Assembly (NCBI GenBank): GCA_965277055.1
Contig: OZ255703.1
Coordinates: 930,001 to 994,000, forward strand
Length of the DNA: 64,000 nucleotides
Source: CBDCHC01 sp965277055
GTDB lineage: Bacteria; Pseudomonadota; Gammaproteobacteria; PS1; Pseudothioglobaceae
Direction of reading: 5' to 3'
Shown: piece after piece, positions 25,376 to 35,710 of the stretch
How the letters are laid out: each line of letters starts with the position of its first letter
How positions within the stretch are numbered: the first letter of the stretch is position 1
Position numbers and translations under genes: made by a program
Notes under the pieces: model-generated
Databases searched by the model: none
Told to the model about the DNA's origin: nothing
Seen by the model: only the letters and a program-made list of their open reading frames with translations

Positions 25376-25944
25376 TATATGTCCTTATAATTGGACTTAA
25401 AACACGAGAAATACACTAAAAAGTGTAAAAAAGGAAATAGACTCTAGAGCCTACTAGTAATGGATAATGCGCGTACGTAATGTGGTTGCTGTTTATTCCT
25501 ATGTGTGTTCAATACTTAGTTTTTAACTTTTATTATTACTCTTATGTTGTTCTACTATGATCGTTGCAAATAGTAAACAACTCACCTTTTTAATGTTCTC
25601 TAGTACCTTAAGTCACTATGGTAATGCTCTGTTTAAAACAAATATGCTCATATTCTGTGCTCATATTTCCTCGCAATGGGTCCTCGGTATCACACATGGG
25701 GTAAGTGCTGTATTTATCCTAATGTTTGTACTAAACACAGTAGAACACCTACGCCAAATAGAAGCGTTGCTTGTAATAAACAATAGCGAATTTCTGTTTA
25801 TTTTAAGTTTGTAATATATTATTATATAAATGAAACATGTGCCCATTACAGCAAACATGCACTCACTTAACATTACAAATACTAATGTAATTTTATCACA
25901 AAACCAGTAAAATTTGAAAGTTATTCATTTATAGTAGCGAGCAT
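25376..25944. other. 569-bp intergenic region between rne and ccmF
   Basis: The two flanking genes are divergent. Two overlapping frames occur (25557-25814 plus, 25661-25873 minus), but neither has a good ribosome-binding site or recognisable features, so I do not call them. Next to rne there is a small hairpin (ACACT with AGTGT, at about 25414-25427). Long leaders upstream of rne are used for autoregulation in E. coli; that role here is only inference. Confidence 0.5.
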
Positions 25945-27876
25945 ATGACAGAACTCGGTAATTTTGCGTTAGTACTTGCCTTTGGTGTGGCAATATTGCA
26001 ATTTATCGTTCCTGCGTATGGGGTACTTTCTGGATATACCGCATTTCGTAGTCTAGCCAAAGTGTTGGTTGCATTGCAGTTTGCTCTCATTACCTTAGCA
26101 CTCGTTGTGCTTGCCCAGGCTTTTTTAACTGATAACTTTTTAGTAAGATATGTTGCGGATAATTCTAATTCCAAGCTCCCAGAATTATTTAAATTCGCCG
26201 CAATTTGGGGTGGACATGAGGGTTCTATGCTGGTGTGGATTTATGTTCTCAGTGGTTGGAGTCTGGCAGTAGCTATATTTAGTAAGCGTATTCCGCTCAC
26301 CATGCTCAGTATTATTTTGGGTGTTATGGGGCTTATTAGTGCGGTATTTTTGGCATTCTTGATTTTTACTTCTAATCCATTCTTCTTACTTGAATTTACG
26401 CCTAGCGAAGGGCGCGATTTAAATCCACTTCTGCAAGATATTGGTCTCATTATTCACCCACCTATGCTGTACATGGGCTATGTAGGAATGAGCGTACCTT
26501 TTGCTTTTGTAGTTGCTTCACTCATTACAAATTCATTAGATAGTACTTGGGTACGTTGGACACGCCCATGGACATTGGTTGCTTTTGCTTTCTTAACTCT
26601 TGGAATTGTGCTTGGAAGTTGGTGGGCATATTATGAACTTGGTTGGGGTGGCTGGTGGTTTTGGGATCCGGTAGAAAATGCTTCATTTATGCCGTGGTTG
26701 GCAGCTCTTGCACTTATTCATTCGCTAAGTGTGAGTGAGAAGCGTAGTAGTTTTAAACACTGGAGTGTGCTGCTTGCTATTTCTGCATTTTCGTTAAGTC
26801 TATTGGGTACATTCTTAGTCCGCTCTGGGGTGTTGACTTCGGTGCATTCATTTGCAGCAGATCCAGAACGCGGATTATTTATTTTGATATTTTTAGTTAT
26901 TATTATTACTTTTTCATTTGGTTTATATGCACTGCGTTTTAATGTCCTAAAGGGTCAGGGAAATTTTGTCTTATTCTCTAAAGAATCGTTCTTAGCGGTT
27001 AATAATATTTTAGTTGTTGCTGCGCTGATTGCAGTGCTTTTGGGCACACTCTTTCCGTTATTTTTAGATGCCTTGTCACTTGGCAAAATATCTGTAGGAG
27101 AGCCGTATTTTAATGCGGTGTTTGTCCCTATTATGATACCCGCACTCGTGTTGTTAGCCATAGGGTCTTTTATTCGTTGGAAAAGTGATAATTCAGGGCG
27201 CATGATCACTGTGCTCACTCCAGTGTGGGTGGCAAGTATCGTGCTTCTGGGGGTAGCGGTACTATTTACCACAAACGTCTATGCACTTATTGCTATCTTT
27301 TTATTTATCTGGATTGTACTTCATTCGTTGTATCAACTCAGTTTGCGCTGGCAGTCACTGAGTGCGAGTTTTATTGGAATGATTATGGCGCATCTAGGTG
27401 TGGCTGTATTCACCTTAGGAGCGACAATTACTACTGTATTTGGCATTGAAAAAGATATACAGATGAAGCCAGGAAGTAATCAAATACTTGAATATGTAAA
27501 TTATACATTTAAAGGTGTAACTCCTATTGTTGGACCAAATTATAGTGGGTTTAGAGGTGAGATAGATGCATCACACGCTGAGACTGGCAAACATATTGCT
27601 ACTTTATACCCTGAAAAACGTAATTATCTCTCGGGAATGCCAATGACCGAAGCAGGCATCGATCCTACCTTAAAACGTGATTTATTTGTTGCATTGGGTA
27701 CGGATTTAGGTCAAGGTAGTTGGTCGGTGAGGTTATATTATAAGCCGTTAGTACGCCTTATTTGGCTTGGTGGATTAATGATTATGTTAGGAGCACTTAT
27801 TGCTGCATTTGATAGAAGGTATCGTCTTAAAATTCGTATGATGCTAGGAGCAAATAAGGAGAGTGTTCATGCTTAG
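25945..27876 (+). CDS. ccmF: Cytochrome c maturation heme lyase subunit CcmF
   Basis: A 643-residue polytopic inner membrane protein that attaches heme to apocytochromes c with CcmH and CcmI. The WWD heme-handling domain is seen as GWGGWWFWDPVENASFMPW, and conserved His residues sit in periplasmic loops (WGGHEGSMLVW, HPPMLYMGY). A large periplasmic loop precedes the last helix. Overlap with the next gene suggests coupling. It serves c-type cytochromes such as SoxX and SoxA encoded 10 kb away. Confidence 0.95.
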   Translation: MTELGNFALVLAFGVAILQFIVPAYGVLSGYTAFRSLAKVLVALQFALITLALVVLAQAFLTDNFLVRYVADNSNSKLPELFKFAAIWGGHEGSMLVWIYVLSGWSLAVAIFSKRIPLTMLSIILGVMGLISAVFLAFLIFTSNPFFLLEFTPSEGRDLNPLLQDIGLIIHPPMLYMGYVGMSVPFAFVVASLITNSLDSTWVRWTRPWTLVAFAFLTLGIVLGSWWAYYELGWGGWWFWDPVENASFMPWLAALALIHSLSVSEKRSSFKHWSVLLAISAFSLSLLGTFLVRSGVLTSVHSFAADPERGLFILIFLVIIITFSFGLYALRFNVLKGQGNFVLFSKESFLAVNNILVVAALIAVLLGTLFPLFLDALSLGKISVGEPYFNAVFVPIMIPALVLLAIGSFIRWKSDNSGRMITVLTPVWVASIVLLGVAVLFTTNVYALIAIFLFIWIVLHSLYQLSLRWQSLSASFIGMIMAHLGVAVFTLGATITTVFGIEKDIQMKPGSNQILEYVNYTFKGVTPIVGPNYSGFRGEIDASHAETGKHIATLYPEKRNYLSGMPMTEAGIDPTLKRDLFVALGTDLGQGSWSVRLYYKPLVRLIWLGGLMIMLGALIAAFDRRYRLKIRMMLGANKESVHA

Positions 27877-29014
27877 TCTATTTATTGGGCTCACTGCTCT
27901 TGTGGTCGCAATTATTGTGTGGTTTATGTATTATCCGCTCAAGAGTGTACACCCCGGGGAGAGTGAAAGTAATATAGCAATTAGTAAAGATAAACTGCAA
28001 GAACTCCAAAAAGAGGTAGAACAAGGAACGCTCAGTGAAAGTGATGTAGCTTTCTACGAGGCAGAAGTTACCCAAAGTTTAGCCAGTGATATTACTGAAC
28101 AAAAAGTATTAGGCACTATGGAGCACTCCCATCAAACACCTACTCGCTCTCATATTACCACGCTTGTCACTGCCATAGTGTTTGCGGTATTTGTCTATGT
28201 GACTTATGGGTTCGCAAAATTCACCCCTCCAGTAGAATTAGATGCTAATAATATCGCTTCAATCGAAGCATTTATTGAGGCTAATCCTAATGATGTCAAG
28301 GCATATAGATTACTGGGTTTTGCTCATAGCTCGCAAAATAATCATCCTGAGGCAGTTGCTGCGTATGGGCAGGCACTAAAGTTAGCTGAAATTACTGGGA
28401 CTCCAAGTGTTACCATATTAACTGAATATGCAGTTGCACTTGCTACCTTGCAAGATAGCTACCAAGGAACTCCGACTAGCCTGATTGTCAGAGCACTCAA
28501 TGCCTATCCCGAGGCTCCTGAGGTACTATATTTAGCAGGGGTAGTGGCTGCAAATAATGCTGATTATGCCATGGCAGATATGATTTGGCGCAGAGCACTT
28601 TCATTTGCTCCAGAGGGATCAGAAGAGCAATCATTGCTTATTACGGTACTCGCTGAACTTGAGCAATTTCTCTCTGAGCAACAACCAAACGTTACACTTG
28701 AAGTTATTACAGAAATTAGTGAAGCAACCTATAAAGAATTTTTCGATGGCTATATTATGATCTTCGCCAGAAGCAGTGAAACTCCAATGCCTATTGCTAT
28801 TGTGCGCACACCTATGGCTGAGTTTACTGGTAATGCCACCCTGAGTGATGAAAATGCTGTTATGCCAACTAATGCACTCAGTAATTTTACCAATGTTGAT
28901 ATTAGTGTCCGACTAAGTAAAACGGGTATGGCTGTAAAAGGTGAGGATGATATTGAGTTCACCCAGCCTAATATTGCAGTTAAAAACCAAACTATTGAAT
29001 TTAGTATTCCTTAA
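27869..29014 (+). CDS. ccmI: CcmI-like cytochrome c biogenesis TPR protein
   Basis: A 381-residue protein with two N-terminal membrane segments (about 1-22 and 98-115) separated by a charged cytoplasmic loop, then a TPR region (about 130-270) and a beta-rich C-terminal domain with SSETPMPIAIVRTP. This is the CcmI layout, the chaperone that holds the C-terminus of apocytochromes c. AAGGAG at 27856-27861 selects the ATG at 27869 over an upstream GTG, so it overlaps ccmF by 8 bases. CcmG and CcmH, often encoded between these two, are missing here. Confidence 0.85.
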   Translation: MLSLFIGLTALVVAIIVWFMYYPLKSVHPGESESNIAISKDKLQELQKEVEQGTLSESDVAFYEAEVTQSLASDITEQKVLGTMEHSHQTPTRSHITTLVTAIVFAVFVYVTYGFAKFTPPVELDANNIASIEAFIEANPNDVKAYRLLGFAHSSQNNHPEAVAAYGQALKLAEITGTPSVTILTEYAVALATLQDSYQGTPTSLIVRALNAYPEAPEVLYLAGVVAANNADYAMADMIWRRALSFAPEGSEEQSLLITVLAELEQFLSEQQPNVTLEVITEISEATYKEFFDGYIMIFARSSETPMPIAIVRTPMAEFTGNATLSDENAVMPTNALSNFTNVDISVRLSKTGMAVKGEDDIEFTQPNIAVKNQTIEFSIP

Positions 29015-29029
29015 TTATTCTCATTATTT

Positions 29030-30166
29030 ATGCACTCTCCAACTGTCGCACTCGCTATAAACTTAATACAAAGACCCTCTATCACCCCTAATGATGAAGG
29101 GTGTCAGGAACTAATGGCTACATATTTAGAGAATTTGGGCTTTGAAATTACCCGACTCAAATATGGTGATGTCAATAATTTTTTTGCACTTAAGCAAGGG
29201 ACTGTTGGGGCAAAAACACTAATGTTTGCTGGGCATACTGATGTAGTGCCAGTTGGAGATGAGGCTAGGTGGCATACTCCTGCATTTGAGCCACAAATTA
29301 TTGATGGCATGCTTTATGGACGAGGAAGTGCAGATATGAAAGGTTCCCTTGCTGCGATGTTAGAGGCTACGCGTGAATTTGTGAATGCACATCCTAAGCA
29401 TGAGCAAAATATCGCCTACTTAATTACTGCTGACGAAGAGGGACCTGCGATTAACGGCACAGTGAAGGTGTGTGAGTATTTATTAGAGCATAATATTCCC
29501 ATTGACTACACCATTGTGGGCGAGCCTTCTTCGACTCGTGAATTGGGTGATGTGATTAAAAATGGACGTCGTGGCTCACTTAATGGCTTTGTAGAAATTA
29601 TAGGCACTCAGGGACATATTGCTTATCCGCATTTGGCTAATAATCCGATTCATTTAATTGGTGCATTTTTAACTGAACTCACAAGTATTTCATGGGATGA
29701 AGGGACAGAATTTTTTGATGCGACCAGTTTACAATTCTCTAATATTAATAGTGGTACTGGTGCAACTAATATCATTCCAGCAAGTGTACATATGATGTTT
29801 AATTTTCGCTATAACACTTTACATACACATACTCAGTTGCAACAGCGAGTAGAATCATTACTCAGAGCACATAAGTTAGAATACACAATTCGTTGGCACC
29901 ACTCAGGGAAGCCGTTTATTACTGGCAGAGGCGGATTGGTGGATGCTGCAGTTGATGCCATTAGGGAAGAACTCGGGGTAACAACCACGCTTTCTACAGG
30001 TGGGGGGACGTCTGATGGGCGATTTATCGCGCCAATGCTAGGCTCAGAATTGATAGAGTTGGGTCCTATTAATAAAACAATTCATCAAATAAATGAATGC
30101 GTGTGTGTAGATGATTTGGATAGGTTAGCCAAAGTTTATGGTGCAATCCTCACCAAGCTAATATAA
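29030..30166 (+). CDS. dapE: Succinyl-diaminopimelate desuccinylase
   Basis: A 378-residue M20 metallohydrolase that makes LL-diaminopimelate for lysine and peptidoglycan. Metal and catalytic residues are visible in FAGHTDVVPVGDEARWHTPAF, split here as FAGHTDVVPVG and the following loop, GRGSADMKGSLAAML, and ITADEEGPAINGT. The late His lies in GPINKTIHQINE. dapB lies about 5 kb downstream, but in a separate transcription context. Confidence 0.94.
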   Translation: MHSPTVALAINLIQRPSITPNDEGCQELMATYLENLGFEITRLKYGDVNNFFALKQGTVGAKTLMFAGHTDVVPVGDEARWHTPAFEPQIIDGMLYGRGSADMKGSLAAMLEATREFVNAHPKHEQNIAYLITADEEGPAINGTVKVCEYLLEHNIPIDYTIVGEPSSTRELGDVIKNGRRGSLNGFVEIIGTQGHIAYPHLANNPIHLIGAFLTELTSISWDEGTEFFDATSLQFSNINSGTGATNIIPASVHMMFNFRYNTLHTHTQLQQRVESLLRAHKLEYTIRWHHSGKPFITGRGGLVDAAVDAIREELGVTTTLSTGGGTSDGRFIAPMLGSELIELGPINKTIHQINECVCVDDLDRLAKVYGAILTKLI

Positions 30167-30242
30167 AATCAAGTAGTTACTTCGCCATAGAGTGCAATAG
30201 CAATTGCATATGTATGGTATTTTTTATTTTTATGAATACATT

Positions 30243-31907
30243 ATGTCTGATACAAGAAAATATTCTAAACAAGTAGTTGATGGCTATGAGCGTGCTCCCT
30301 CGCGTTCTATGCTCTATCCAGTTGGGTTTACCAAAGAAGATTTTGCAAAACCACAAGTAGGTGTCGCTTCTACATGGTCTATGGTGACTCCGTGCAATAT
30401 GCACATTAATGATCTCGCAAAGTATAGTGAGCAGGGAGTTAATGATGCGGGCGCTAAGGCAGTTATTTTTAACACTATTACTATTTCCGACGGTATTTCT
30501 ATGGGTAGTGAGGGAATGAAATATTCTTTGGTATCTAGGGAAGTGATTGCCGATTCAATTGAAACAGTAGTAGGCTGTCAAGGTTTTGATGGTGTAGTGG
30601 CTATTGGTGGCTGTGATAAAAATATGCCTGGGTGTATTATTGGGTTAGCAAGATTAAATCGACCAAGTATTTTTGTGTATGGTGGTACTATTAAGCCAGG
30701 AAATAATCACACTGATATTGTCTCAGTATTTGAAGCGGTAGGACAGTACGCAAATAACCAAATTAATGATATTGAACTCGAAACCATTGAGAAGCAAGCT
30801 ATTCCTGGTCCGGGTTCGTGTGGTGGCATGTACACTGCAAATACTATGGCGAGTGGGATTGAGGCACTAGGAATGAGCCTACCAAATTCTTCAGCACAAA
30901 ATGCGATTTCTGATGACAAACACAGTGATTGTGTGCGTGCGGGTGAAGCGGTAGTGCATTTACTCAATAACGATATTAAGCCAAGTGATATTATGACTAA
31001 GCAAGCATTTGAAAACGCGATGACAGTCATCATCACGCTTGGTGGTTCTACTAATGCTGTGATGCACCTGATTGCTATGGCAGATGCAGTAGGCTTAGAA
31101 CTTACTCTTGATGACTGGACTAGAGTAGGTAAACGCACTCCAGTACTTGCAGACTTGAAACCAAGTGGCAAATATATGATGAGTGAGTTAGTAGCTATTG
31201 GTGGTACCTTACCATTAATGAAAATGCTCCTAGATGCAGGGCTATTACATGGGGAGTGCATGACTGTAACGGGTAAAACCTTGAGAGAAAATCTCCAAGA
31301 TGTCCAGCCGTATCCTAAGACTCAAGATATTGTCAGAAGTTTAGATAACCCTATTAAATCTGATTCTCACCTGAGAATCCTCTATGGTAACTTAGCGAGT
31401 GAAGGTTCTGTAGCTAAAATTTCAGGCAAGGAAGGACTTGAATTTAGAGGCACAGCAAAAGTCTTTGGGCGTGAAGAGGAAGCCCTACAAGCAATCTTAA
31501 ATGATGAAATAGTTAAAGGTGATGTTATTGTGATTCGCTATGAAGGCCCTGCAGGCGGCCCAGGTATGCGCGAGATGTTAGCACCTACTTCTGCAGTGAT
31601 GGGTAAAGGTCTTGGTACCGATGTAGCTATGGTTACGGATGGTAGATTCTCTGGTGGCACTCATGGGTTTGTGGTCGGACATGTTACTCCTGAAGCTTTT
31701 AAAGGTGGGGTACTTGCCGTAGTTGAAAATGGTGATGAAATCATCATTGATGCTGTGAATAACAAACTAGAGCTACTAGTAAGTGAGAGTGAAATTGAAG
31801 AACGCCTAAGCAAGTGGCAACCGCCAGCACCAAATTACACTAAAGGCACTCTGGCAAAATATGCGAAGCTCACTAAAAGTGCTTCATTAGGCGCAGGAAC
31901 AACCTAA
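30243..31907 (+). CDS. ilvD: Dihydroxy-acid dehydratase
   Basis: A 554-residue Fe-S dehydratase for valine, isoleucine and leucine synthesis. Cluster-binding cysteines lie in TPCNMH, GGCDKNMPGC and GPGSCGGMYTANTM. The C-terminal domain has the catalytic-site segment TDGRFSGGTHGFVVGHVTPE. The length fits the shorter IlvD/Edd clade. The ATG at 30243 is used; the 13 codons upstream in frame are not part of the family. Confidence 0.95.
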   Translation: MSDTRKYSKQVVDGYERAPSRSMLYPVGFTKEDFAKPQVGVASTWSMVTPCNMHINDLAKYSEQGVNDAGAKAVIFNTITISDGISMGSEGMKYSLVSREVIADSIETVVGCQGFDGVVAIGGCDKNMPGCIIGLARLNRPSIFVYGGTIKPGNNHTDIVSVFEAVGQYANNQINDIELETIEKQAIPGPGSCGGMYTANTMASGIEALGMSLPNSSAQNAISDDKHSDCVRAGEAVVHLLNNDIKPSDIMTKQAFENAMTVIITLGGSTNAVMHLIAMADAVGLELTLDDWTRVGKRTPVLADLKPSGKYMMSELVAIGGTLPLMKMLLDAGLLHGECMTVTGKTLRENLQDVQPYPKTQDIVRSLDNPIKSDSHLRILYGNLASEGSVAKISGKEGLEFRGTAKVFGREEEALQAILNDEIVKGDVIVIRYEGPAGGPGMREMLAPTSAVMGKGLGTDVAMVTDGRFSGGTHGFVVGHVTPEAFKGGVLAVVENGDEIIIDAVNNKLELLVSESEIEERLSKWQPPAPNYTKGTLAKYAKLTKSASLGAGTT

Positions 31908-31914
31908 GCTTCAC

Positions 31915-33984
31915 ATGCAAGGCATTTGGCAACGCTATAAAGCCCCACCTTCATGGGCGTGGGTGTTGGCGTTTGGAGTATCTATTGCTTCTCTCTTTAT
32001 TTTAGGGTTACGCCAAGAGTATTTATTTCGCTATTGGGCATATGTTGCCTTTTATAATAGCTTACTTATTGTCTTAGGGGTGTTTTATCTCAGACGATTT
32101 TACAAAGTTATTCAGAGTCAACGAAAAGAGCATACGGTGGGCGCACGCTTTACCTTAAATCTCATTCGGGTAGTGCCAATATTAACACTCTTACCTATTA
32201 TTAGTTTTTATGCCTTTTCATTTTCTACAGTTCAGGAAAACACCAAACTTGCCGAAGCAGGATTTAATACCTTAAATGAGCGATTACTGAGTGAAATTGA
32301 TGGCATTCAGCAGAATTTGATTTTGTATAGAGCCGAAGGGTACTTTAATCTGAGTACCAATATTATAGGCATTATCCAAGATGCGATGGATAACCCAAAT
32401 TATGCACAAAATCTGACGCAGATACTAAACACCCTCGTAGAAAATCAGCGCATTTGCCGTGGTGTTATCATCCGAGGAGATGAGCAAATACAAAGCGTTG
32501 CTGGAGACTTATGTGCGAATGTTGATTTCCTTTCTGATATGCAGTCAGAATATAACGTGGTGGATAAAGACCAAAATATACTCTTTAGTAAATTGGTGTT
32601 GACCTCTAATGTCTCTCCTAATGAGTCCACAACAGTTCTTTTTTATTTCATAAAAAATAGTGGATTAACCTCAATATTTGATCGTATGACTGCATTCAAA
32701 TCTGCAGTGAATTCCGCCAAAATTAATATTAGTAATACTATTTTGACTCAGCAATTTATTGTGGACTTTGTGACCACTGTAGCACTCACTATTATTGCCA
32801 TGATGATCCTAGTTTCTAAAATGCTGAGTAACTTAATGGTGCCATTGAATAACATTACGATTGCAAGTCGAAAAATCTCTGAGGGCGAGTACGGGATTCA
32901 AGCACCAAAATCCATCTATGATGATGATATGAATATCCTCTTAACTGAGTTTAATAAAATGTCCACTCAGGTGAAAGAAGCCCGCACAGGATTAGACACT
33001 CAAAATATTTATTTAGAAACTATTATTAGATATTCAGATGCAATTATTGCCTTTGATCCTAAGTTTAGAATAAGTTTAATTAACGCACCTTTAAGCGAAC
33101 TTTTTGCGGTTGAAGATAATGCCATCATTGGTAAAAGCTATGAGGTATTACATATTGACTTTTTAACTGAGAGTATTGCTCTATTTGACCACAAAGAGCA
33201 ATTTTCAGTGGATATGACATATCAGCGATTAAATCTAAATATTACAGGTGCTAGGCTGACTGCTACGGGGAAAACTTTGGGGTATATTTTGATTATTAAA
33301 GATATTACTGAAATTACTAAAAATCAAAAACTTCTCGCATGGAAAGAAGTAGCGAGAAGAATGGCGCATGAAGTGAAAAACCCCTTAAATCCTATTTTAT
33401 TAAGTGCTGAGCGCCTACGCAATAAACTACTGCCTGAAGTATCTGCTAAACAACAGCATATTGTTGATAAAACCACCCAAACTATTATTGATCAAGTATC
33501 TTCTATTGACAATATTATTAATTCTTTTTCGGTGCTTGGTAAGCCATCGTATCAATTACAACTGCATTCTTTAGAAAAAGTGATTGCTGGGGTGAGAGAG
33601 CTCTATGCTACGACTAATATCACTTTACATTTTGGTTCGGTACCTGAAGTATTATTAGATAAAGATGCCATCAACCGTATGCTGATTAATCTGATTAAAA
33701 ATAGTATTGAGGCTGCTCACAAGGATACACCGATTCAAATTAGTATTGAAACTAAAACTATCAAAGAGCGGGTGTGGCTCACTATTATAGATAATGGTGT
33801 TGGGTTTGACCCTTTGGTAGTTGATAGTATATTTGAGCCCTATATAACTACCAAAGACTCAGGAACAGGGTTAGGTATGGCTATTGTGGAAAAAATCATT
33901 GCAGCCCACAACGCAACTATGACTATTGATGCTTCTTATACTTCTGGGGCAAAAATAGATATTAGCTTCCCACTACCAGAGTAG
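31915..33984 (+). CDS. NtrY-like sensor histidine kinase
   Basis: A 689-residue membrane kinase. Membrane segments are near 17-34, 41-58 and 85-105; then a periplasmic sensory region and another segment at about 283-305 lead into a HAMP domain and a PAS domain (about 365-455). The phosphoacceptor motif is MAHEVKNPLNPILLSAERL, typical of NtrY, and the ATPase has NLIKNSIEAAH, DNGVGF and GTGLGMAIVEKI. NtrY usually partners the sigma-54 activator NtrX, which is not in this window. The signal and targets are unknown. Confidence 0.88.
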   Translation: MQGIWQRYKAPPSWAWVLAFGVSIASLFILGLRQEYLFRYWAYVAFYNSLLIVLGVFYLRRFYKVIQSQRKEHTVGARFTLNLIRVVPILTLLPIISFYAFSFSTVQENTKLAEAGFNTLNERLLSEIDGIQQNLILYRAEGYFNLSTNIIGIIQDAMDNPNYAQNLTQILNTLVENQRICRGVIIRGDEQIQSVAGDLCANVDFLSDMQSEYNVVDKDQNILFSKLVLTSNVSPNESTTVLFYFIKNSGLTSIFDRMTAFKSAVNSAKINISNTILTQQFIVDFVTTVALTIIAMMILVSKMLSNLMVPLNNITIASRKISEGEYGIQAPKSIYDDDMNILLTEFNKMSTQVKEARTGLDTQNIYLETIIRYSDAIIAFDPKFRISLINAPLSELFAVEDNAIIGKSYEVLHIDFLTESIALFDHKEQFSVDMTYQRLNLNITGARLTATGKTLGYILIIKDITEITKNQKLLAWKEVARRMAHEVKNPLNPILLSAERLRNKLLPEVSAKQQHIVDKTTQTIIDQVSSIDNIINSFSVLGKPSYQLQLHSLEKVIAGVRELYATTNITLHFGSVPEVLLDKDAINRMLINLIKNSIEAAHKDTPIQISIETKTIKERVWLTIIDNGVGFDPLVVDSIFEPYITTKDSGTGLGMAIVEKIIAAHNATMTIDASYTSGAKIDISFPLPE

Positions 33985-33992
33985 TAGTAAAA

Positions 33993-34886
33993 TTATTTGG
34001 TTACTAAGGGGAATCCGAGTGCTTTACGCCGATCATAGTAGCTCTGAGCTACTGCTGCACTCATAGTGCGGACACTACTAATAAAGCGTGCTCTATCTGT
34101 AACACTAATAACCCCTCTGGCATCTAATAAATTAAACAAATGCGAAGCTTTAATGACCTGCTCATAAGCAGCAATAGGTAGGTGTTTCTCCACAAGTAGA
34201 GTACACATTTCTTCTGTTGCACTAAATTCAGTAAAGAGCTGTTCGGTATTTGCATATTCAAAATTATATGCAGAGTGTTGACGTTCTTGTTCTAAGAAGA
34301 TGTCTCCATAGGTAGTTTGAGCATTCCACTGGAGATCATAGACACTATCTTTTCCTTGTAAATACATGGCTAACCGCTCTAATCCATAGGTCAATTCACC
34401 AGCAACAGGGATACACTCTAAGCCACCTACTTGTTGAAAATAGGTAAATTGAGATACTTCCATACCATCAAGCCATACTTCCCAGCCTAACCCCCATGCA
34501 CCCAGCGTTGGTGACTCCCAGTTATCCTCTACAAAGCGAATATCATGCTGAGTAAAGTCTATGCCAATTTCCCCTAGAGATTGCAAATACATGTCTTGAA
34601 TTTCTTTCGGAGAGGGTTTGAGAATAACCTGAAATTGATAATAATGCCCCAGCCTATTTGGGTTGTTGCCATATCTGCCATCAGTAGGGCGACGCGAGGG
34701 TTGTACATATGCTGCACTAAAAGGCTCTGGACCAATTGAGCGTAAAAACGTAGCAGGATGAAAGGTACCTGCACCGACTTCCATATCCAGAGGTTGCATA
34801 ATATTGCAGTTGTGCCGTGCCCAAAATGTTTGCAGACTAAAGATTAAATCTTGAAAGTATGTATCAGGGGCAAAGGTAATAGACAT
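33993..34886 (-). CDS. glyQ: Glycyl-tRNA synthetase alpha subunit
   Basis: A 297-residue catalytic subunit of the tetrameric bacterial glycyl-tRNA synthetase. Class II motifs are seen in QPLDMEVGAGTFHPATFL, EPFSAAYVQPSRRPTDGR and YFQQVGGLECIPVAGELTYG. The glyS beta-subunit gene normally follows glyQ, but here glyQ runs convergently into the NtrY-like gene with an 8-bp gap, so glyS must be elsewhere. Confidence 0.96.
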   Translation of the reverse strand: MSITFAPDTYFQDLIFSLQTFWARHNCNIMQPLDMEVGAGTFHPATFLRSIGPEPFSAAYVQPSRRPTDGRYGNNPNRLGHYYQFQVILKPSPKEIQDMYLQSLGEIGIDFTQHDIRFVEDNWESPTLGAWGLGWEVWLDGMEVSQFTYFQQVGGLECIPVAGELTYGLERLAMYLQGKDSVYDLQWNAQTTYGDIFLEQERQHSAYNFEYANTEQLFTEFSATEEMCTLLVEKHLPIAAYEQVIKASHLFNLLDARGVISVTDRARFISSVRTMSAAVAQSYYDRRKALGFPLVTK

Positions 34887-34987
34887 CAGCTTGGATTTTA
34901 TAAAAGTTCTTTAATTTTACCGTAAAATGAAATTTTTATTTTTTGATAATACCCCTGAGTGGGCACTACCATAGGAAGCATAGTAGA

Positions 34988-35710
34988 ATGACTAAAATCG
35001 CAATTAGTGGGGCAAGTGGCAAAATGGGACAAATGATTGCACAGGAGTGTAGTAATCACTCTGTCACTATTTCTACTACAATAAATAAAGGAGATGTGCT
35101 CACCTCTGACTTTGATGTCCTCATTGACTTTACCCGACCAGAAGCAACGCTGGGCTACATTCAAGACTGTATGAGATACCAAAAAGCTATGGTCATTGGC
35201 ACTACAGGGTTTAGCGATGAAGAGTTACGAATTATTACTAATGCAACACAATATATACCAATTGTATTTGCGCCCAATATGAGCATTGGTGTTAATCTTA
35301 CACTAGAATTATTAGCACAAACCGCTAGAGCTATTGGTGAAGATAGTGATATAGAAATTATTGAAGCACATCATAAATACAAAGTAGATGCCCCTTCAGG
35401 CACCGCACTAAAAATGGGCGAAGTCATTGCTAATGCATTAGGCAGAGACTTACATGATTGTGCAGTATATACACGTCACGGGGTCGATGAAGTGCGGGAT
35501 GTGCACACTATTGGTTTTTCTACTATTCGTGGTGGTAATACCATCGGGGAACATACGGCATACTTCTTTATGGATGGTGAGCAAATTGAAATTACTCACA
35601 AAGCAAACTCTCGCTCTACCTTTGCAAGTGGTGCAGTCAAAGCAGCCGAGTGGGTGCATGATAAACCTCATGGACTTTACTCCATGAAGGAAGTACTAGG
35701 ACTTTCTTAA
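34988..35710 (+). CDS. dapB: 4-hydroxy-tetrahydrodipicolinate reductase
   Basis: A 240-residue NAD(P)H-dependent reductase of lysine/diaminopimelate synthesis. The dinucleotide motif is IAISGASGKMGQMIA; the catalytic segment EAHHKYKVDAPSGTAL contains the conserved His pair and Lys, and GGNTIGEHTAYF follows. The ATG at 34988 is chosen because the Rossmann strand begins there. The ccoS ATG follows directly after its stop codon. Confidence 0.95.
   Translation: MTKIAISGASGKMGQMIAQECSNHSVTISTTINKGDVLTSDFDVLIDFTRPEATLGYIQDCMRYQKAMVIGTTGFSDEELRIITNATQYIPIVFAPNMSIGVNLTLELLAQTARAIGEDSDIEIIEAHHKYKVDAPSGTALKMGEVIANALGRDLHDCAVYTRHGVDEVRDVHTIGFSTIRGGNTIGEHTAYFFMDGEQIEITHKANSRSTFASGAVKAAEWVHDKPHGLYSMKEVLGLS

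Noticed and set aside
25557..25873. Overlapping 85-aa and 70-aa frames between rne and ccmF
   Set aside because: No ribosome-binding site, no recognisable pattern, and opposite-strand overlap; coding status cannot be supported.
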